From contig CAIMWE010000025.1 of NCBI GenBank assembly GCA_903845115.1, positions 151,086 through 215,085 of the forward strand: 64,000 nt of DNA. The letters run 5' to 3'. This document shows, one piece after another, positions 17,697-27,919 of this stretch. Positions within the stretch are counted from its first letter, which is position 1. Each line of letters opens with the position of its first letter. The DNA comes from an uncultured Acidobacteriota bacterium. GTDB lineage: Bacteria; Acidobacteriota; Thermoanaerobaculia; UBA5066. The notes below the pieces were generated by a model. It did no database searches, was not told the origin of the DNA, and worked only from the letters and a program-made list of their open reading frames with translations. A program made the position numbers and the translations under genes.

Positions 17697-18519
17697 CGCC
17701 GGGCCCGGCCGGCGGGCCGAGATCTGCCGGGAGCCGGGCCGTGAAGATCGTCCCCATTCCTTCCTCGCTCTCGACCCTGATCTCTCCGCCGAGCGCCTGA
17801 CTGAGGCTCTGAGCGAGCGCGAGCCCGAGCCCGGTCCCGCCGTACTTGCGGGTGAGGGAGGGGTCTCCCTGCCCGAACGGCTGGAAGAGCGAGAGGAGCT
17901 GGGCCGGCGTGATCCCGATCCCCGTGTCGGTGACGCGGAAGATCGCCCACCGCTCCCCGACGCTCGGCTCCTCGAACCCGAGCGACACGACGATCCTCCC
18001 GCCGGCGGTGAACTTGATCGCGTTCGCGAGAAGGACCTGGAGGATCTGCCGGACCTTCCCCCGGTCCGACCGCATCTCCTCCGCGCGACCGGCGCGAACC
18101 TCCAGCCGGTTTGCGTTCCGGCGGGCCAGCGGGAGGAGAGGCCCGGCGACCTCCTCGAGGAGGGAGGAGGGGTCGAACGAGCCGACCGCCAGCTCCAGCC
18201 TCCCTTCGACCACCTTCGAGAAGTCGAGGAGCTGGTCGACGAGGGAGAGGAGGGTCCGGCCCGCCTCGTCGATCTTCTCCAGGTCCTGGCGAAGGCGGGC
18301 GGCGCCGTCGCCACGCGCCTCCTCGAGCAGGAGCTCCGTGTAGCCGAGGATCGCGTTCAGCGGCGTCCGCAGCTCGTGGCTGACGTTCGCCAGGAGCTGG
18401 TCCCTGGCCCGGCGCGCCGCCTCCTCCGCCTTTCGCGCGCGCCTGAGCTCCACCTCCAGCGTCCGCCGGCGGGCGACCTCCTCCTGGAGCGCTCCCGGTC
18501 CGCTCGTGTCACCGCTCAT
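17653..18519 (-). CDS. Soluble sensor histidine kinase
   Basis: 288 residues without membrane segments. An N-terminal coiled coil rich in Arg, Ala and Glu (residues 10-42) leads into the HisKA dimerisation domain with NVSHELRTPLNAI (phosphoacceptor His48). The ATPase domain has the N box LLANAIKF, G1 DTGIGI, the F box PFGQGD and G2 GTGLGLALA, so it should be active. There is no sensory domain, and no response regulator is found in the window. The start overlaps the stop of the upstream membrane-protein gene as ATGA (18516-18519), which implies coupled production and perhaps a functional link. The Gly/Pro-rich tail after residue 265 overlaps the DUF4301 gene on the other strand. Confidence 0.9.
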   Translation of the reverse strand: MSGDTSGPGALQEEVARRRTLEVELRRARKAEEAARRARDQLLANVSHELRTPLNAILGYTELLLEEARGDGAARLRQDLEKIDEAGRTLLSLVDQLLDFSKVVEGRLELAVGSFDPSSLLEEVAGPLLPLARRNANRLEVRAGRAEEMRSDRGKVRQILQVLLANAIKFTAGGRIVVSLGFEEPSVGERWAIFRVTDTGIGITPAQLLSLFQPFGQGDPSLTRKYGGTGLGLALAQSLSQALGGEIRVESEEGMGTIFTARLPADLGPPAGPGVTAGVPGEGGRGRS

Positions 18520-20351
18520 GGAAAGGACCGATCATAGTCCGGGGAGCCTCCCCTCCGGCCGGACCGGTACGCCCAGACCTCGACGATCTTCTCGCCGTCG
18601 TGCGGGGGCCCGAGGTCGAGGTGGACGGTCCGGACGGGCCGGTCCCCGAGGTGGACCACCACCACCTCTCCCCGGACCTCGACCTCCCCGGCAGCAAGGC
18701 GCGACCAGCCCCCCTCGAACGTGGTCCAGCCGCGGACGTCCGCCCCCCCCGCCCCTTCGCGGACCACCGCGAGGGAGCGATAGGCCGCCCCGGGCGCGAG
18801 AGTGACCGTCACCCAGCCGCCGGTCGCCGCCCGGTCCGCCTCGGTCGACCAGCCGCTCCGGAAGTCCCCGTCGAACGGCTCGCCGCCCGCCCTCCTGCCG
18901 CCCTCGGTCTCCAGCGACTCGACGTGGCGATCCGGGGGAGGGACGAACCTGACCTCCGTGAAGCCGTCGTCCGATCGCTGCTGCGGGAAGCGGACGGACG
19001 CCGACGGCGCGAGCGGCCTCGTCGCCGCGAGCCGGGCTCCGCGGGCCAGCGTGTCGTCGAAGAGGACCAGCTCGCCGCGGGCGAAGGAGGCCTCGTCGAA
19101 CGGGACGGTCGTCTTCCTCCCCGACCCGCCGTGCGCCTCGAGGAAGTCGCCCGACCAGGAAACGGACACGGGCAGCTCCGGGGGGAAGGTCGTCTCCAGG
19201 AACCGGGAGACGCCTCGCCAGTCCTCGATCGGCAGGAATCTCGCCGGTGTCATCGGCCTGGCGAGCGAGACCACCAGCCCGGCCGCGAGCGCCGGCGCTC
19301 CCCACCTGCGGACGACGGAGGGAAGCCCCTCCAGCCCGCGCCCCAGGAGGAGTCCCGCCGCGAGGAGAAGGGGCGGACCCAGGAACGAAGTCGTCCGGAG
19401 CAGGGGCGTCTCGAGCGCCCGGCACGCCACGAAGAAGACGAGACTCGCGAGGGCGCAGAAACGGGCCGTCGTCCGTTCCTCCACGGGCATCGCTCTCCGC
19501 GCGCCGACGGACCAGATCCCGAGGGCCAGCGGGATCGCCAGGGCCGCGGAGGGGGGGATCGGCGTCCCGGCCGGGGAGGAGGGGATCACGTATCGCCGGA
19601 CCGTCTCGCCGATCGCGCCCCAGGTGGCGTACTCGCGTCCCCACTCGGTCGCGTACCCTCTGAGCTGGACCAGGATCTGGGAGATCAGGGGAAGGTAGAG
19701 GGCGAGGAGGACGGCTGCCGCCCCGATGCCGGCGAGAAACGCTGTCCGGTCCCGGCGGACCGCGAACAGGCCCAGGAGCCACACCCCGCCGTAGAAGACG
19801 AAGGTCGGCACCGTGTACGCCCCCGCCACGACGAGCGCGGCCGAGAGGGTGATCGCCCGCCACCCGCCGCGCCGGAGGCTCCCGGGCAGGAGGGCCGCCA
19901 GACCGGCCGAGCAGAGGAGAAGGAATCCGTAGCCCCGCGCCTGCAGGACCAGCTCCAGGAGCGTTCCGTTGGCCGCCAGGAGGAATGCCGCCGCGGCCCC
20001 GGCGAAGGCCATCCCCCGCCTCGCCAGGATGCGGTAGACGAGAAGGAGGGCCGCAGCCGAGGCGAGGATCGACACCCCCCTCGCCCGGAGGGGGACCATC
20101 GAGCGGCTGCCGGGGAGGAGCGCGTTCACGAGGTTGAAGAAAACGTGGTTGTTCGGTGCGTGATAGTCCGTGACGACGGTCCGGACGCCTCTTCCCGAGA
20201 ACTTCAGGATCGTGTAGATCTCGTCGTTCCAGAGCGAGGTGACCGCCATCGTCCGGACCCAGGACAGGAAGAGGACGGCGGACGCCACGAGCAGGAGGAG
20301 CGTGGCCCCACGCTCCACCAGGCTCCGCTCCATCCGAACGCTCCTCTCCAC
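18516..20351 (-). CDS. GT-C-like multi-pass membrane glycosyltransferase (putative)
   Basis: 611 residues from a GTG preceded by AGGAGG at 20356-20361. About ten hydrophobic segments span residues 15-390. Just after the first helix is SLWNDEIYT, with the acidic pair placed like the first-loop Asp/Glu of GT-C mannosyltransferases (PMT/ArnT type). The last 200 residues are soluble and beta-rich and may be a carbohydrate-binding-like domain on the outside. A polyprenyl-phosphate sugar would be the expected donor; substrate is unknown. It is coupled by ATGA to the histidine kinase gene. The label rests on topology and the one motif, so it is moderate. Confidence 0.6.
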   Translation of the reverse strand: MERSVRMERSLVERGATLLLLVASAVLFLSWVRTMAVTSLWNDEIYTILKFSGRGVRTVVTDYHAPNNHVFFNLVNALLPGSRSMVPLRARGVSILASAAALLLVYRILARRGMAFAGAAAAFLLAANGTLLELVLQARGYGFLLLCSAGLAALLPGSLRRGGWRAITLSAALVVAGAYTVPTFVFYGGVWLLGLFAVRRDRTAFLAGIGAAAVLLALYLPLISQILVQLRGYATEWGREYATWGAIGETVRRYVIPSSPAGTPIPPSAALAIPLALGIWSVGARRAMPVEERTTARFCALASLVFFVACRALETPLLRTTSFLGPPLLLAAGLLLGRGLEGLPSVVRRWGAPALAAGLVVSLARPMTPARFLPIEDWRGVSRFLETTFPPELPVSVSWSGDFLEAHGGSGRKTTVPFDEASFARGELVLFDDTLARGARLAATRPLAPSASVRFPQQRSDDGFTEVRFVPPPDRHVESLETEGGRRAGGEPFDGDFRSGWSTEADRAATGGWVTVTLAPGAAYRSLAVVREGAGGADVRGWTTFEGGWSRLAAGEVEVRGEVVVVHLGDRPVRTVHLDLGPPHDGEKIVEVWAYRSGRRGGSPDYDRSFP

Positions 20352-20411
20352 GCATCCTCCTGACCGGCAGCCCGTCGCTCCGCGGGAGAGGAGTTTACGT
20401 AGGGAGGCCCG

Positions 20412-21815
20412 TCACGGGCAGGAGAAAGGCGCGTCGCGAACCGGGGCGAAGAGCGTTCCGAGCGGGTTCGTGAAGGTCCTCGCCGTCCCGTCCCTCGTGT
20501 CGGTCAGGGTGAGGGCCACCTCCACGTCCGTGGTTCCGCCGGCGTACACGCCGTAGCGATTCGCCCCGCTTCCGCAGAAGGAGACGACCTTGACGATCAT
20601 CTCGAGGTTCGCGGCACCGAAGAACCAGAACGCGCCCGTATCCGACGTGAGCTCGGCCGCCCCGGCCCTGCCGGCGTTCCCGGCGTAGTCGCGAAACGAC
20701 GCCTCCGCGCGGAACCGGTTCCCGAGCAGGCACAGAGTGCTGCCGTCGGGCACGCACGCCGCCCCGCCGCCGCCCCCTCCCCCGCCGCCGCCCGTCGGCT
20801 GCCACCCTAGCTGGACGACCTCGAAGTCGGATCCCCTGATGGCGGCGAACGCGGGGTTCAGGACGTCGTTGTCCCAGCGGGTGTCGTAGGTCCCCTGGAC
20901 GTAGAGGTCCGTCCCGTTGTCGGCGACGATCAGGCCGTAGGTCTTCATCGCCTGGAAGATCTTCCGGACCGGGTCGGTGAAGCCGGAGAGGTCCTTGACC
21001 GCCTTGAGCCGGAGCCGCGCCCCCATCGGAAGCGCGCCGGACGTGCCCCCGGCCCGGTGCGAGGCCGGCCAGACGTAGCCGTTCGTCGATCGGACGGTGA
21101 CCCGGAACGCGTGGCGGATCGGGTCCGGGCCGAAGACCTCGTCGTACCTGACGAGACCGGGAAGAATCGCGAGACCGGCAGCGTCGGCGCTCGTCCACCC
21201 GTCCGGCCGGCGAGCGTTCGAATCGAGCGGAAAGACCGCGCCCGAGCCGGCCTCCCAGCGGCTCGCGGCCGCGTTGTATCGCGTGTCCCACGTCTCGAAC
21301 AGGAACCGGCGGTCGCGGTCGACGATCAGCATGTGCTTGTCGCCGCCTGCCCCGGCGTTTCCGGGATAGCCCCCCTCGATCCACTTCGGCTGGCTCCTCG
21401 CCTCGGCCGGGATCGGGTAGCCCGGCGGCCGGCCGGGGGCTCCGGGATCGCTCTCGTCCGCGTAGTCGAAGACGACCGGCTCGAGCGGCTGGTCGGCCGC
21501 CACGGTCAGGTAGACCATGCCGTAGATCTCCGGGAACGGGGCCGAGTCGCCCCCGAAATCGGGGTGCATCCCCCGTCCCGCGCCCACGAATCCGACGAGC
21601 GCCGCGCTCGACGGGTCGACGGGTGCCTGGCTGACGTCCAGGTTCCACCAGTTGTCGGCCGGGAAGAGGGGGAGCGGGCCGGGAAGGGAGCCGCCGCGGA
21701 TCGCGCCCGAGGTCTGCGCCAGGGCACGTCTTCCGCCCGCCGCGAGAAAGAGGAGGGAGATGACCGACAGCAGGGCGAAGGCGGCGTACCGGCCGAGACG
21801 GCTCGAGAGGGTCAC
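20412..21815 (-). CDS. Secreted two-domain protein of unknown function
   Basis: 467 residues from GTG. Residues 1-33 are a signal peptide (hydrophobic AAFALLSVISLLFLAAG, cleavage near RALA/Q). The main domain begins with LFPADNWWNLDVS and runs to about residue 335. A run of ten glycines (about 341-350) links it to a 115-residue C-terminal domain with Cys pairs (CVPDGSTLCLL, FC, FSC) and an AFWFFGAANLEMIVKVV core. I remember that C-terminal domain as very common in secreted proteins of Thermoanaerobaculia. Enzymatic role of the main domain is not recognised. Transcription may continue into the membrane-protein gene 60 bases downstream. Confidence 0.8.
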   Translation of the reverse strand: MTLSSRLGRYAAFALLSVISLLFLAAGGRRALAQTSGAIRGGSLPGPLPLFPADNWWNLDVSQAPVDPSSAALVGFVGAGRGMHPDFGGDSAPFPEIYGMVYLTVAADQPLEPVVFDYADESDPGAPGRPPGYPIPAEARSQPKWIEGGYPGNAGAGGDKHMLIVDRDRRFLFETWDTRYNAAASRWEAGSGAVFPLDSNARRPDGWTSADAAGLAILPGLVRYDEVFGPDPIRHAFRVTVRSTNGYVWPASHRAGGTSGALPMGARLRLKAVKDLSGFTDPVRKIFQAMKTYGLIVADNGTDLYVQGTYDTRWDNDVLNPAFAAIRGSDFEVVQLGWQPTGGGGGGGGGGAACVPDGSTLCLLGNRFRAEASFRDYAGNAGRAGAAELTSDTGAFWFFGAANLEMIVKVVSFCGSGANRYGVYAGGTTDVEVALTLTDTRDGTARTFTNPLGTLFAPVRDAPFSCP

Positions 21816-21910
21816 GGAGGATCCTCGCTTCCGGAGGGAGGCTTTCCCACCTTCCCGCCGGGAGGGAGTGACACCGCCGGCGCCGGCCTCACTCCGGCCG
21901 GGGTCCGATC

Positions 21911-22135
21911 TCAGCGGCTGCGGCCCGGGACTTCGGCCTTGATCCGCCGGCGGCGCGGGAGGAGTTCGTTCACTTCCCGGAGGGCGAGGTCGAGCCCCTG
22001 CGAGACTCCCTCCGGCTCGTCACCCCGCATCGCCTTCATCGCGTGCTCGTCGCGAATCCTCAGGAGCCGGTGCCCAAGCGCCCAGAGAAGCGTCTCGACC
22101 GCCTTCTGTGTTTCGTCGGAACGTTCCTTCGCCAT
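21911..22135 (-). CDS. Small conserved-looking protein, unknown function
   Basis: 74 residues, mostly helical and charged: MAKERSDETQKAVETLLWAL at the start, a middle GHRLLRIRDEHAMKAMRGDE, and a basic end (RRRRIKAE). No cysteines, signal or membrane segment. The codon pattern (G/C third positions) agrees with genuine coding. It is divergent from trmJ with starts under 40 bases apart. I do not recognise the family. Confidence 0.55.
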   Translation of the reverse strand: MAKERSDETQKAVETLLWALGHRLLRIRDEHAMKAMRGDEPEGVSQGLDLALREVNELLPRRRRIKAEVPGRSR

Positions 22136-22160
22136 GACCTGATTCTGGCATGCCCTGCCG

Positions 22161-22166
22161 TATCCT
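22161..22166 (+). promoter_or_regulatory. Candidate -10 box for leaderless trmJ
   Basis: TATCCT followed by 7 bases and ATG at 22174. It lies inside the longer alternative reading that would start at 22150, which argues for the later start. Confidence 0.4.
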
Positions 22167-22173
22167 CGACGGG

Positions 22174-22875
22174 ATGGGCTTGCTCGTCGTCCTGGTGCGG
22201 ACGCACAGCCCCGGGAACCTCGGCTCGGCGAGCCGCGCGGCGAGGTGCTTCGGCGCCTCTCTCGCGCTCCTGGATCCCAGGGCCGACCGCCTTCACCCGG
22301 ACGCCCTCGCCTTCGCCTCGGGCTCCGAGGACCTCCTCTCCGCCGCCCCGATCCTCGCGGAGTGGGGGGAGATCGGGTCACGCGCGGATCGCGTCGTCGC
22401 GCTCTCCTCGCTGCGGGGCCGTGCCGGCCGCGGACTCCCGCCGGCGGATACGTGGTCGGCCGTGCGGCGGGAAGGGGCCCGGCACACCGTCGCCCTCGTC
22501 TTCGGTCCGGAGCGCGGCGGCCTGACCCGGGAGGAGCTGGAGCGCTGCGACGCCCGCCTCTCCCTTCCGGCCTCCCCGGCATTCCCGACGCTGAACCTCG
22601 CCCAGGCGGTGGCGGCCGCGCTCGCGCTCGGCCAGCCGGCCCGGAAGGCACCGCCTCCCGAGAATGACGACCTCGCTCCCTCCTGCGACCTCTCCCGCCT
22701 CCTCGGCCGATTCCACGACCTGCTCGCCAGGAGCGGCTACCCCGGAAAAGGCCGCTCGGACAGCGTCCTGGCCGAGCTCGACTCGCTCGTCCGACGAGCC
22801 CGCCCGACCCGCCGCGAGGCGACCCTCCTCCTCGGCGCCCTGGCCGCAGTAGAACGGAAGACCGCGGGCCGCTGA
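22174..22875 (+). CDS. trmJ: tRNA (cytidine/uridine-2'-O-)-methyltransferase TrmJ-like
   Basis: 233 residues from ATG 22174; an in-frame ATG at 22150 is possible. SPOUT-fold signatures are all present: motif 1 HSPGNLGSASRAAR near residue 11, motif 2 VFGPERGGLTREEL near residue 110, and motif 3 PTLNLAQAVA near residue 136, where the trefoil knot binds S-adenosylmethionine. TrmJ methylates the ribose at position 32 of tRNAs. The C-terminal extension of about 80 residues (LLGRFHDLLARSGYPGKG) is the TrmJ-type dimerisation tail, which separates it from TrmH and RlmB. Confidence 0.85.
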   Translation: MGLLVVLVRTHSPGNLGSASRAARCFGASLALLDPRADRLHPDALAFASGSEDLLSAAPILAEWGEIGSRADRVVALSSLRGRAGRGLPPADTWSAVRREGARHTVALVFGPERGGLTREELERCDARLSLPASPAFPTLNLAQAVAAALALGQPARKAPPPENDDLAPSCDLSRLLGRFHDLLARSGYPGKGRSDSVLAELDSLVRRARPTRREATLLLGALAAVERKTAGR

Positions 22876-23283
22876 TTCTCCCGACGCGCCTCTCGGGAAG
22901 TCGAACCGCGAGAGGGTCCGACTTCGGCTCCATGCGGTGTACGTGACGGCGAACCGCAGCGAGGGCGCGCCGCTACGGCCCTGCGCGCGAGCCACCCGCT
23001 AGCGGCCCCGTACTCGCGCCGGCGGGCCGCTCGCAAACTCGCGCTCCGCGCTCACACATGCGAGCGGCTGATCCGCCGGCGCTCCGTGCGGAGCCGAGCG
23101 GGTTCCCGGCCCGTGCTCGAAGGCCTTCGCGCCGCACCCTCGCTGCTCCCGCCGAGCTGTCGAGTACGTCAGAAAGGAAAGCCCGGGAAGCCGAGCCCTC
23201 GTCCTCCGGTCCCGGAAGGGAGGGCCGCGAAGCGGCGAGGGGAACCGCGGCAGGGGTTCCCCTCTTGATGTCAGCAAGCTCCC
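22876..23283. other. 400-bp intergenic region rich in inverted repeats
   Basis: No supported gene. The stretch is very GC-rich and full of self-complementary words, for example GCCGCTCGC (23026-23034) with GCGAGCGGC (23060-23068), and the terminator-like stem listed separately. Open frames here on both strands are composition artefacts. It may be a dispersed non-coding repeat or a structured RNA. Confidence 0.5.
23237..23264. terminator. Strong hairpin, possible terminator
   Basis: GAGGGGAACC (23237-23246) pairs perfectly with GGTTCCCCTC (23255-23264) around an 8-base loop; only two T follow on the plus strand. It lies between the convergent trmJ and topoisomerase genes. Confidence 0.45.
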
Positions 23284-23285
23284 GT

Positions 23286-25255
<1,970 letters not shown>

Positions 25256-25299
25256 TCAAGCCGGAGGGATCCCCTCGAATCGGCTAACCTCGCGCCGCC

Positions 25300-26310
25300 A
25301 TCGAACCGCTCGTCGTCCTCGCCCGGGTCTATTCCCTCGCGCTCCACCTCCTCGACCGGACGGGCGCGGCGAGCGCGCTCGCGCACGTTCGTCTCCCCCT
25401 CGAGGATTTCGACCGGCCCTTCTGGCTCCTCGCCCTGGGCGGTTCGGCGCTCCTCCTTCTGTGGGCCGCGCTCGCCGAGGGGCCCGACCACTCGGTCCGG
25501 ACGTTTCGAGCGGTGACGCTCCTGGCGGGAGCCACGCTTCCCCTCGCGGCGCTGAGATTCGGCACGACCCCCTGGAAGCCCGCGCTCGGCGGCGGGACGG
25601 TCCTGGGCCTGATCGCGTGCGGCATCGTCCACCGGGCGCTGGCCCGGCGGCGCCGGCCGGGCCCCGCCGAGCGGACGATCACGGTGGCGCGCCTCTGGAT
25701 CGAGGGGGCGGGCCTCGCGCTCTTCGCGGCCGGGGCGGTGCTGCTCGGGACCGGACGGCCCCTCCCGCTGCGGCTCGCGTTCTGGGCTCTCTTCCTCCTC
25801 CGCCTCTCGGTCGCGGACCTCCTCGACCCTTCGCGGCTGGCGGGAAGGACGGGTCTCAAGGGGAGCGCCGTCCGGGACCTGAAGAACGCCGCTTCCTCCG
25901 GGCGGGCCCGAAGGAACGCGTCGTCCCGGCTGAGGCGCGGCCTGGCCGGTGCGTCGAAAGGGGCGCTCTTCCTCCTCTGGCTCGCCCTTCCGCTCCTCGC
26001 GGCGCTCGCGCCTGGCGAGGTCGCGGCGGGGGAGTGGCCGCCGTCCGCCCTCTGGCTCCGGCTCTATCCCTCGGCGGCGCTCCTCCTGACCGCGCTCCTC
26101 CTCGTGGGGGGGGGCCTGCGGGCCCTCGCGCGGCGGCCGTGGGAGGGAGCCCGGGCGCTCTCGGCCGGCATCGCCACGGCCCTCTGGGTCGCGGCGGTCC
26201 ACCTCGAGCCGGCGTTCGCCGCATACCGGCATTCGCTCGCCGGCCTCTACCTCGCGGAGACGGTCGCCGGCTTCCTCCTCGGCAGCGCCTCGCGCGGGAA
26301 GGGCGAATAG
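25300..26310 (+). CDS. Multi-pass membrane protein, unknown function, start uncertain
   Basis: The frame is open from 25288 after a TAA and reads as credible protein throughout (IEPLVVLARVYSLALHLLDR, then a FWLLALGGSALLLLWAAL helix), yet it has no ATG, GTG or TTG before the GTG at 25513. The first candidate is ATC at 25300, 9 bases after a TAACCT box; CTG 25435 is another. From 25300 it is 336 residues with about seven hydrophobic helices and a basic cytosolic loop (KNAASSGRARRNASSRLRR). No family recognised. It ends one base before the convergent esterase gene. If the rare start is rejected, the minimal gene is 25513-26310. Confidence 0.6.
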   Translation: MEPLVVLARVYSLALHLLDRTGAASALAHVRLPLEDFDRPFWLLALGGSALLLLWAALAEGPDHSVRTFRAVTLLAGATLPLAALRFGTTPWKPALGGGTVLGLIACGIVHRALARRRRPGPAERTITVARLWIEGAGLALFAAGAVLLGTGRPLPLRLAFWALFLLRLSVADLLDPSRLAGRTGLKGSAVRDLKNAASSGRARRNASSRLRRGLAGASKGALFLLWLALPLLAALAPGEVAAGEWPPSALWLRLYPSAALLLTALLLVGGGLRALARRPWEGARALSAGIATALWVAAVHLEPAFAAYRHSLAGLYLAETVAGFLLGSASRGKGE

Positions 26311-26955
26311 CTACCGGGAAGCGAGGCGCTCCCGGACCGCCGCCTCGATGACCTCGCCGAACTCGAGGAGGCCGTGGTCGGCGCCCGGAACGACGTGCAG
26401 GAAGGACCCCTCGCGCAGCTCGCCGCTCGCCTCCCACTCCCGCCACCGCTCCTCGACCTGAGCGCACGGGACCGATTCGTCGTCGGCCCCCATCACCACC
26501 GACACGGGCACCGGGGGCGGCCGCTGGTCGACCAGGACCCCGGCCATCTCCTCGAAGAACCCGCGCCGGATCCAGAGGTTTCGCTCCTCGCCATGGTGGA
26601 ACATCTCGAGGGGGTCCCCGTCGGGGAGCTTCGTCTGCCAGCGCTCGGCGAAGGCCATGGCCGGGGCCAGGAGGACCAGGGGGATCCCGGCGCCCTCCGG
26701 ACGACGGGCCAGGGCGAGGGCCACGAGAGCCCCCAGGGAGCTCCCGATGACGAGGTCAGGCGGCCTCGCCGCCGCCGCGCGGGCCGCCGCCGCGACGATC
26801 GCGTCGAACGAGAGCTCCCGGAACGACGGAGCGTTCAGGTCAGGAGCCGCCACCCGGAAGCCCTCGGGGCCGAGCCGCCTCTCGAGGAGGTCGCGTTTCC
26901 TCCCCTTGGGGGACGACGCGAGCCCGTGAAGGTAGAGAAGGGACCGCTCTCCCAT
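26311..26955 (-). CDS. YqiA/YcfP-like alpha/beta hydrolase
   Basis: 214 residues of the small esterase type related to YqiA: LLYLHGLASSPKGRKRDLL at the N-terminus, nucleophile elbow GSSLGA near residue 72, the acid in MGADDESVP near residue 164 and the His in GADHGLLEF near residue 196, so the Ser-Asp-His triad is complete. No signal peptide, so an intracellular esterase or thioesterase. A TACCAT box lies 6 bases before the ATG and no ribosome site is visible. It is divergent from the NagA-like gene, 40 bases away. Confidence 0.85.
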   Translation of the reverse strand: MGERSLLYLHGLASSPKGRKRDLLERRLGPEGFRVAAPDLNAPSFRELSFDAIVAAAARAAAARPPDLVIGSSLGALVALALARRPEGAGIPLVLLAPAMAFAERWQTKLPDGDPLEMFHHGEERNLWIRRGFFEEMAGVLVDQRPPPVPVSVVMGADDESVPCAQVEERWREWEASGELREGSFLHVVPGADHGLLEFGEVIEAAVRERLASR

Positions 26956-26961
26956 GGGCCG

Positions 26962-26967
26962 ATGGTA
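26962..26967 (-). promoter_or_regulatory. Candidate -10 box for leaderless esterase gene
   Basis: TACCAT on the minus strand, then CGGCCC and the ATG at 26955, a 6-base spacing. Confidence 0.4.
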
Positions 26968-26983
26968 AGCGGAATCCCCGGTC

Positions 26984-26989
26984 TACACT
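26984..26989 (+). promoter_or_regulatory. Candidate -10 box for leaderless NagA-like gene
   Basis: TACACT followed by TCGTCG and the ATG at 26996. Back to back with the minus-strand box at 26962-26967. Confidence 0.4.
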
Positions 26990-26995
26990 TCGTCG

Positions 26996-27913
26996 ATGCC
27001 CCACGACCGGCGGATCGACCTTCACCTCCACGGGGCCTTCGGGGTCGACGTCCTCTCGGCCTCCGCGGAGGAGCTCGACCGGATGGCGGCGGGGCTGGCC
27101 GGCCGGGGCGTGGAGGGATTCCTCCCGACGCTCGTCCCCGTCCCGCTCCCGGCCCTCCGGGAGGCGGTGGCCCGGCTCTCCGCGTGGATCGAGAGCCGCC
27201 GGCCGGGCGACGGCCGAGGCGCGAGACCGCTGGGGATCCACTTCGAGGGGCCATTCGTCTCGCCCGACCGGTGCGGGGCGCTTCACGGGGCGGACCTTCT
27301 CGATGCCCGGCCCGCGAACGTCTCGGGCTTCTTCGACGCGATCGCCGGGGCGCCGGGCCGCGGCATGGTGACGCTCGCTCCCGAGATCCCGGGCGGGATC
27401 GACCTCGTCCGGGAGCTCTGCCGCAAGGGATTCGTCGTCTCGATCGGCCACACCGCGGCCTCCGTCGAGACTCTCGACGCCGCCCTCGCGGCCGGGGCCC
27501 GGCACATGACCCACTTCGCGAACGCCATGGCCCCGCTCCACCACCGGGCGGTCGGCCCGATCGGGTGGGGGCTCCTGCGGGACGGGGTGACGATCGACGT
27601 GATCGGCGACCTGCAGCACCTCGCCCCGGAGATGCTCCAGCTCGCCTTCCGGACGAAGCCCCCGGGACACGTCGCCCTCATCAGCGACGCGATCCCGCCG
27701 GCCGGTCTCACGGCGGCCGGCCCGTCGGAGTGGACCGTCTGGGGCGAGACGCTGTTCGTCGACGGGCGCGAGGCCCGGAATCGGAAAGGGGCGCTGGCCG
27801 GAAGCGTCTCCCTGCTCGACGAGATGGAGCGAAACCTCCTCTCGATCGGAATCGGGGAGGAGGTCGTTTCGGCCTCGGTGAACGAGACGCCCCGCCGGAT
27901 CCTCGGTCTCTGA
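26996..27913 (+). CDS. N-acetylglucosamine-6-phosphate deacetylase-like amidohydrolase, trimmed
   Basis: 305 residues, about 70-80 shorter than typical NagA. The metal and catalytic positions of NagA are visible: DLHLHG right at the N-terminus, the Glu of HFEGPFVSPDR with GALHGADL, the His of SIGHTAAS, the His of MTHFANAMAPLHHR and the Asp of LISDA. What is missing is the small beta-sandwich domain that NagA builds from its two ends: here the protein begins at the first barrel strand and stops at ETPRRILGL. Substrate may be GlcNAc-6-phosphate from wall recycling, or a related sugar. No nagB is nearby. The transporter gene follows after 6 bases. Confidence 0.8.
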   Translation: MPHDRRIDLHLHGAFGVDVLSASAEELDRMAAGLAGRGVEGFLPTLVPVPLPALREAVARLSAWIESRRPGDGRGARPLGIHFEGPFVSPDRCGALHGADLLDARPANVSGFFDAIAGAPGRGMVTLAPEIPGGIDLVRELCRKGFVVSIGHTAASVETLDAALAAGARHMTHFANAMAPLHHRAVGPIGWGLLRDGVTIDVIGDLQHLAPEMLQLAFRTKPPGHVALISDAIPPAGLTAAGPSEWTVWGETLFVDGREARNRKGALAGSVSLLDEMERNLLSIGIGEEVVSASVNETPRRILGL

Positions 27914-27919
27914 GGCGGC

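Noticed and set aside
22999..23277. Minus-strand frame of 92 codons in the trmJ-topoisomerase gap
   Set aside because: Arg/Pro/Gly-rich translation over a palindrome-rich region, no ribosome site and no fold-like pattern; better explained as non-coding.
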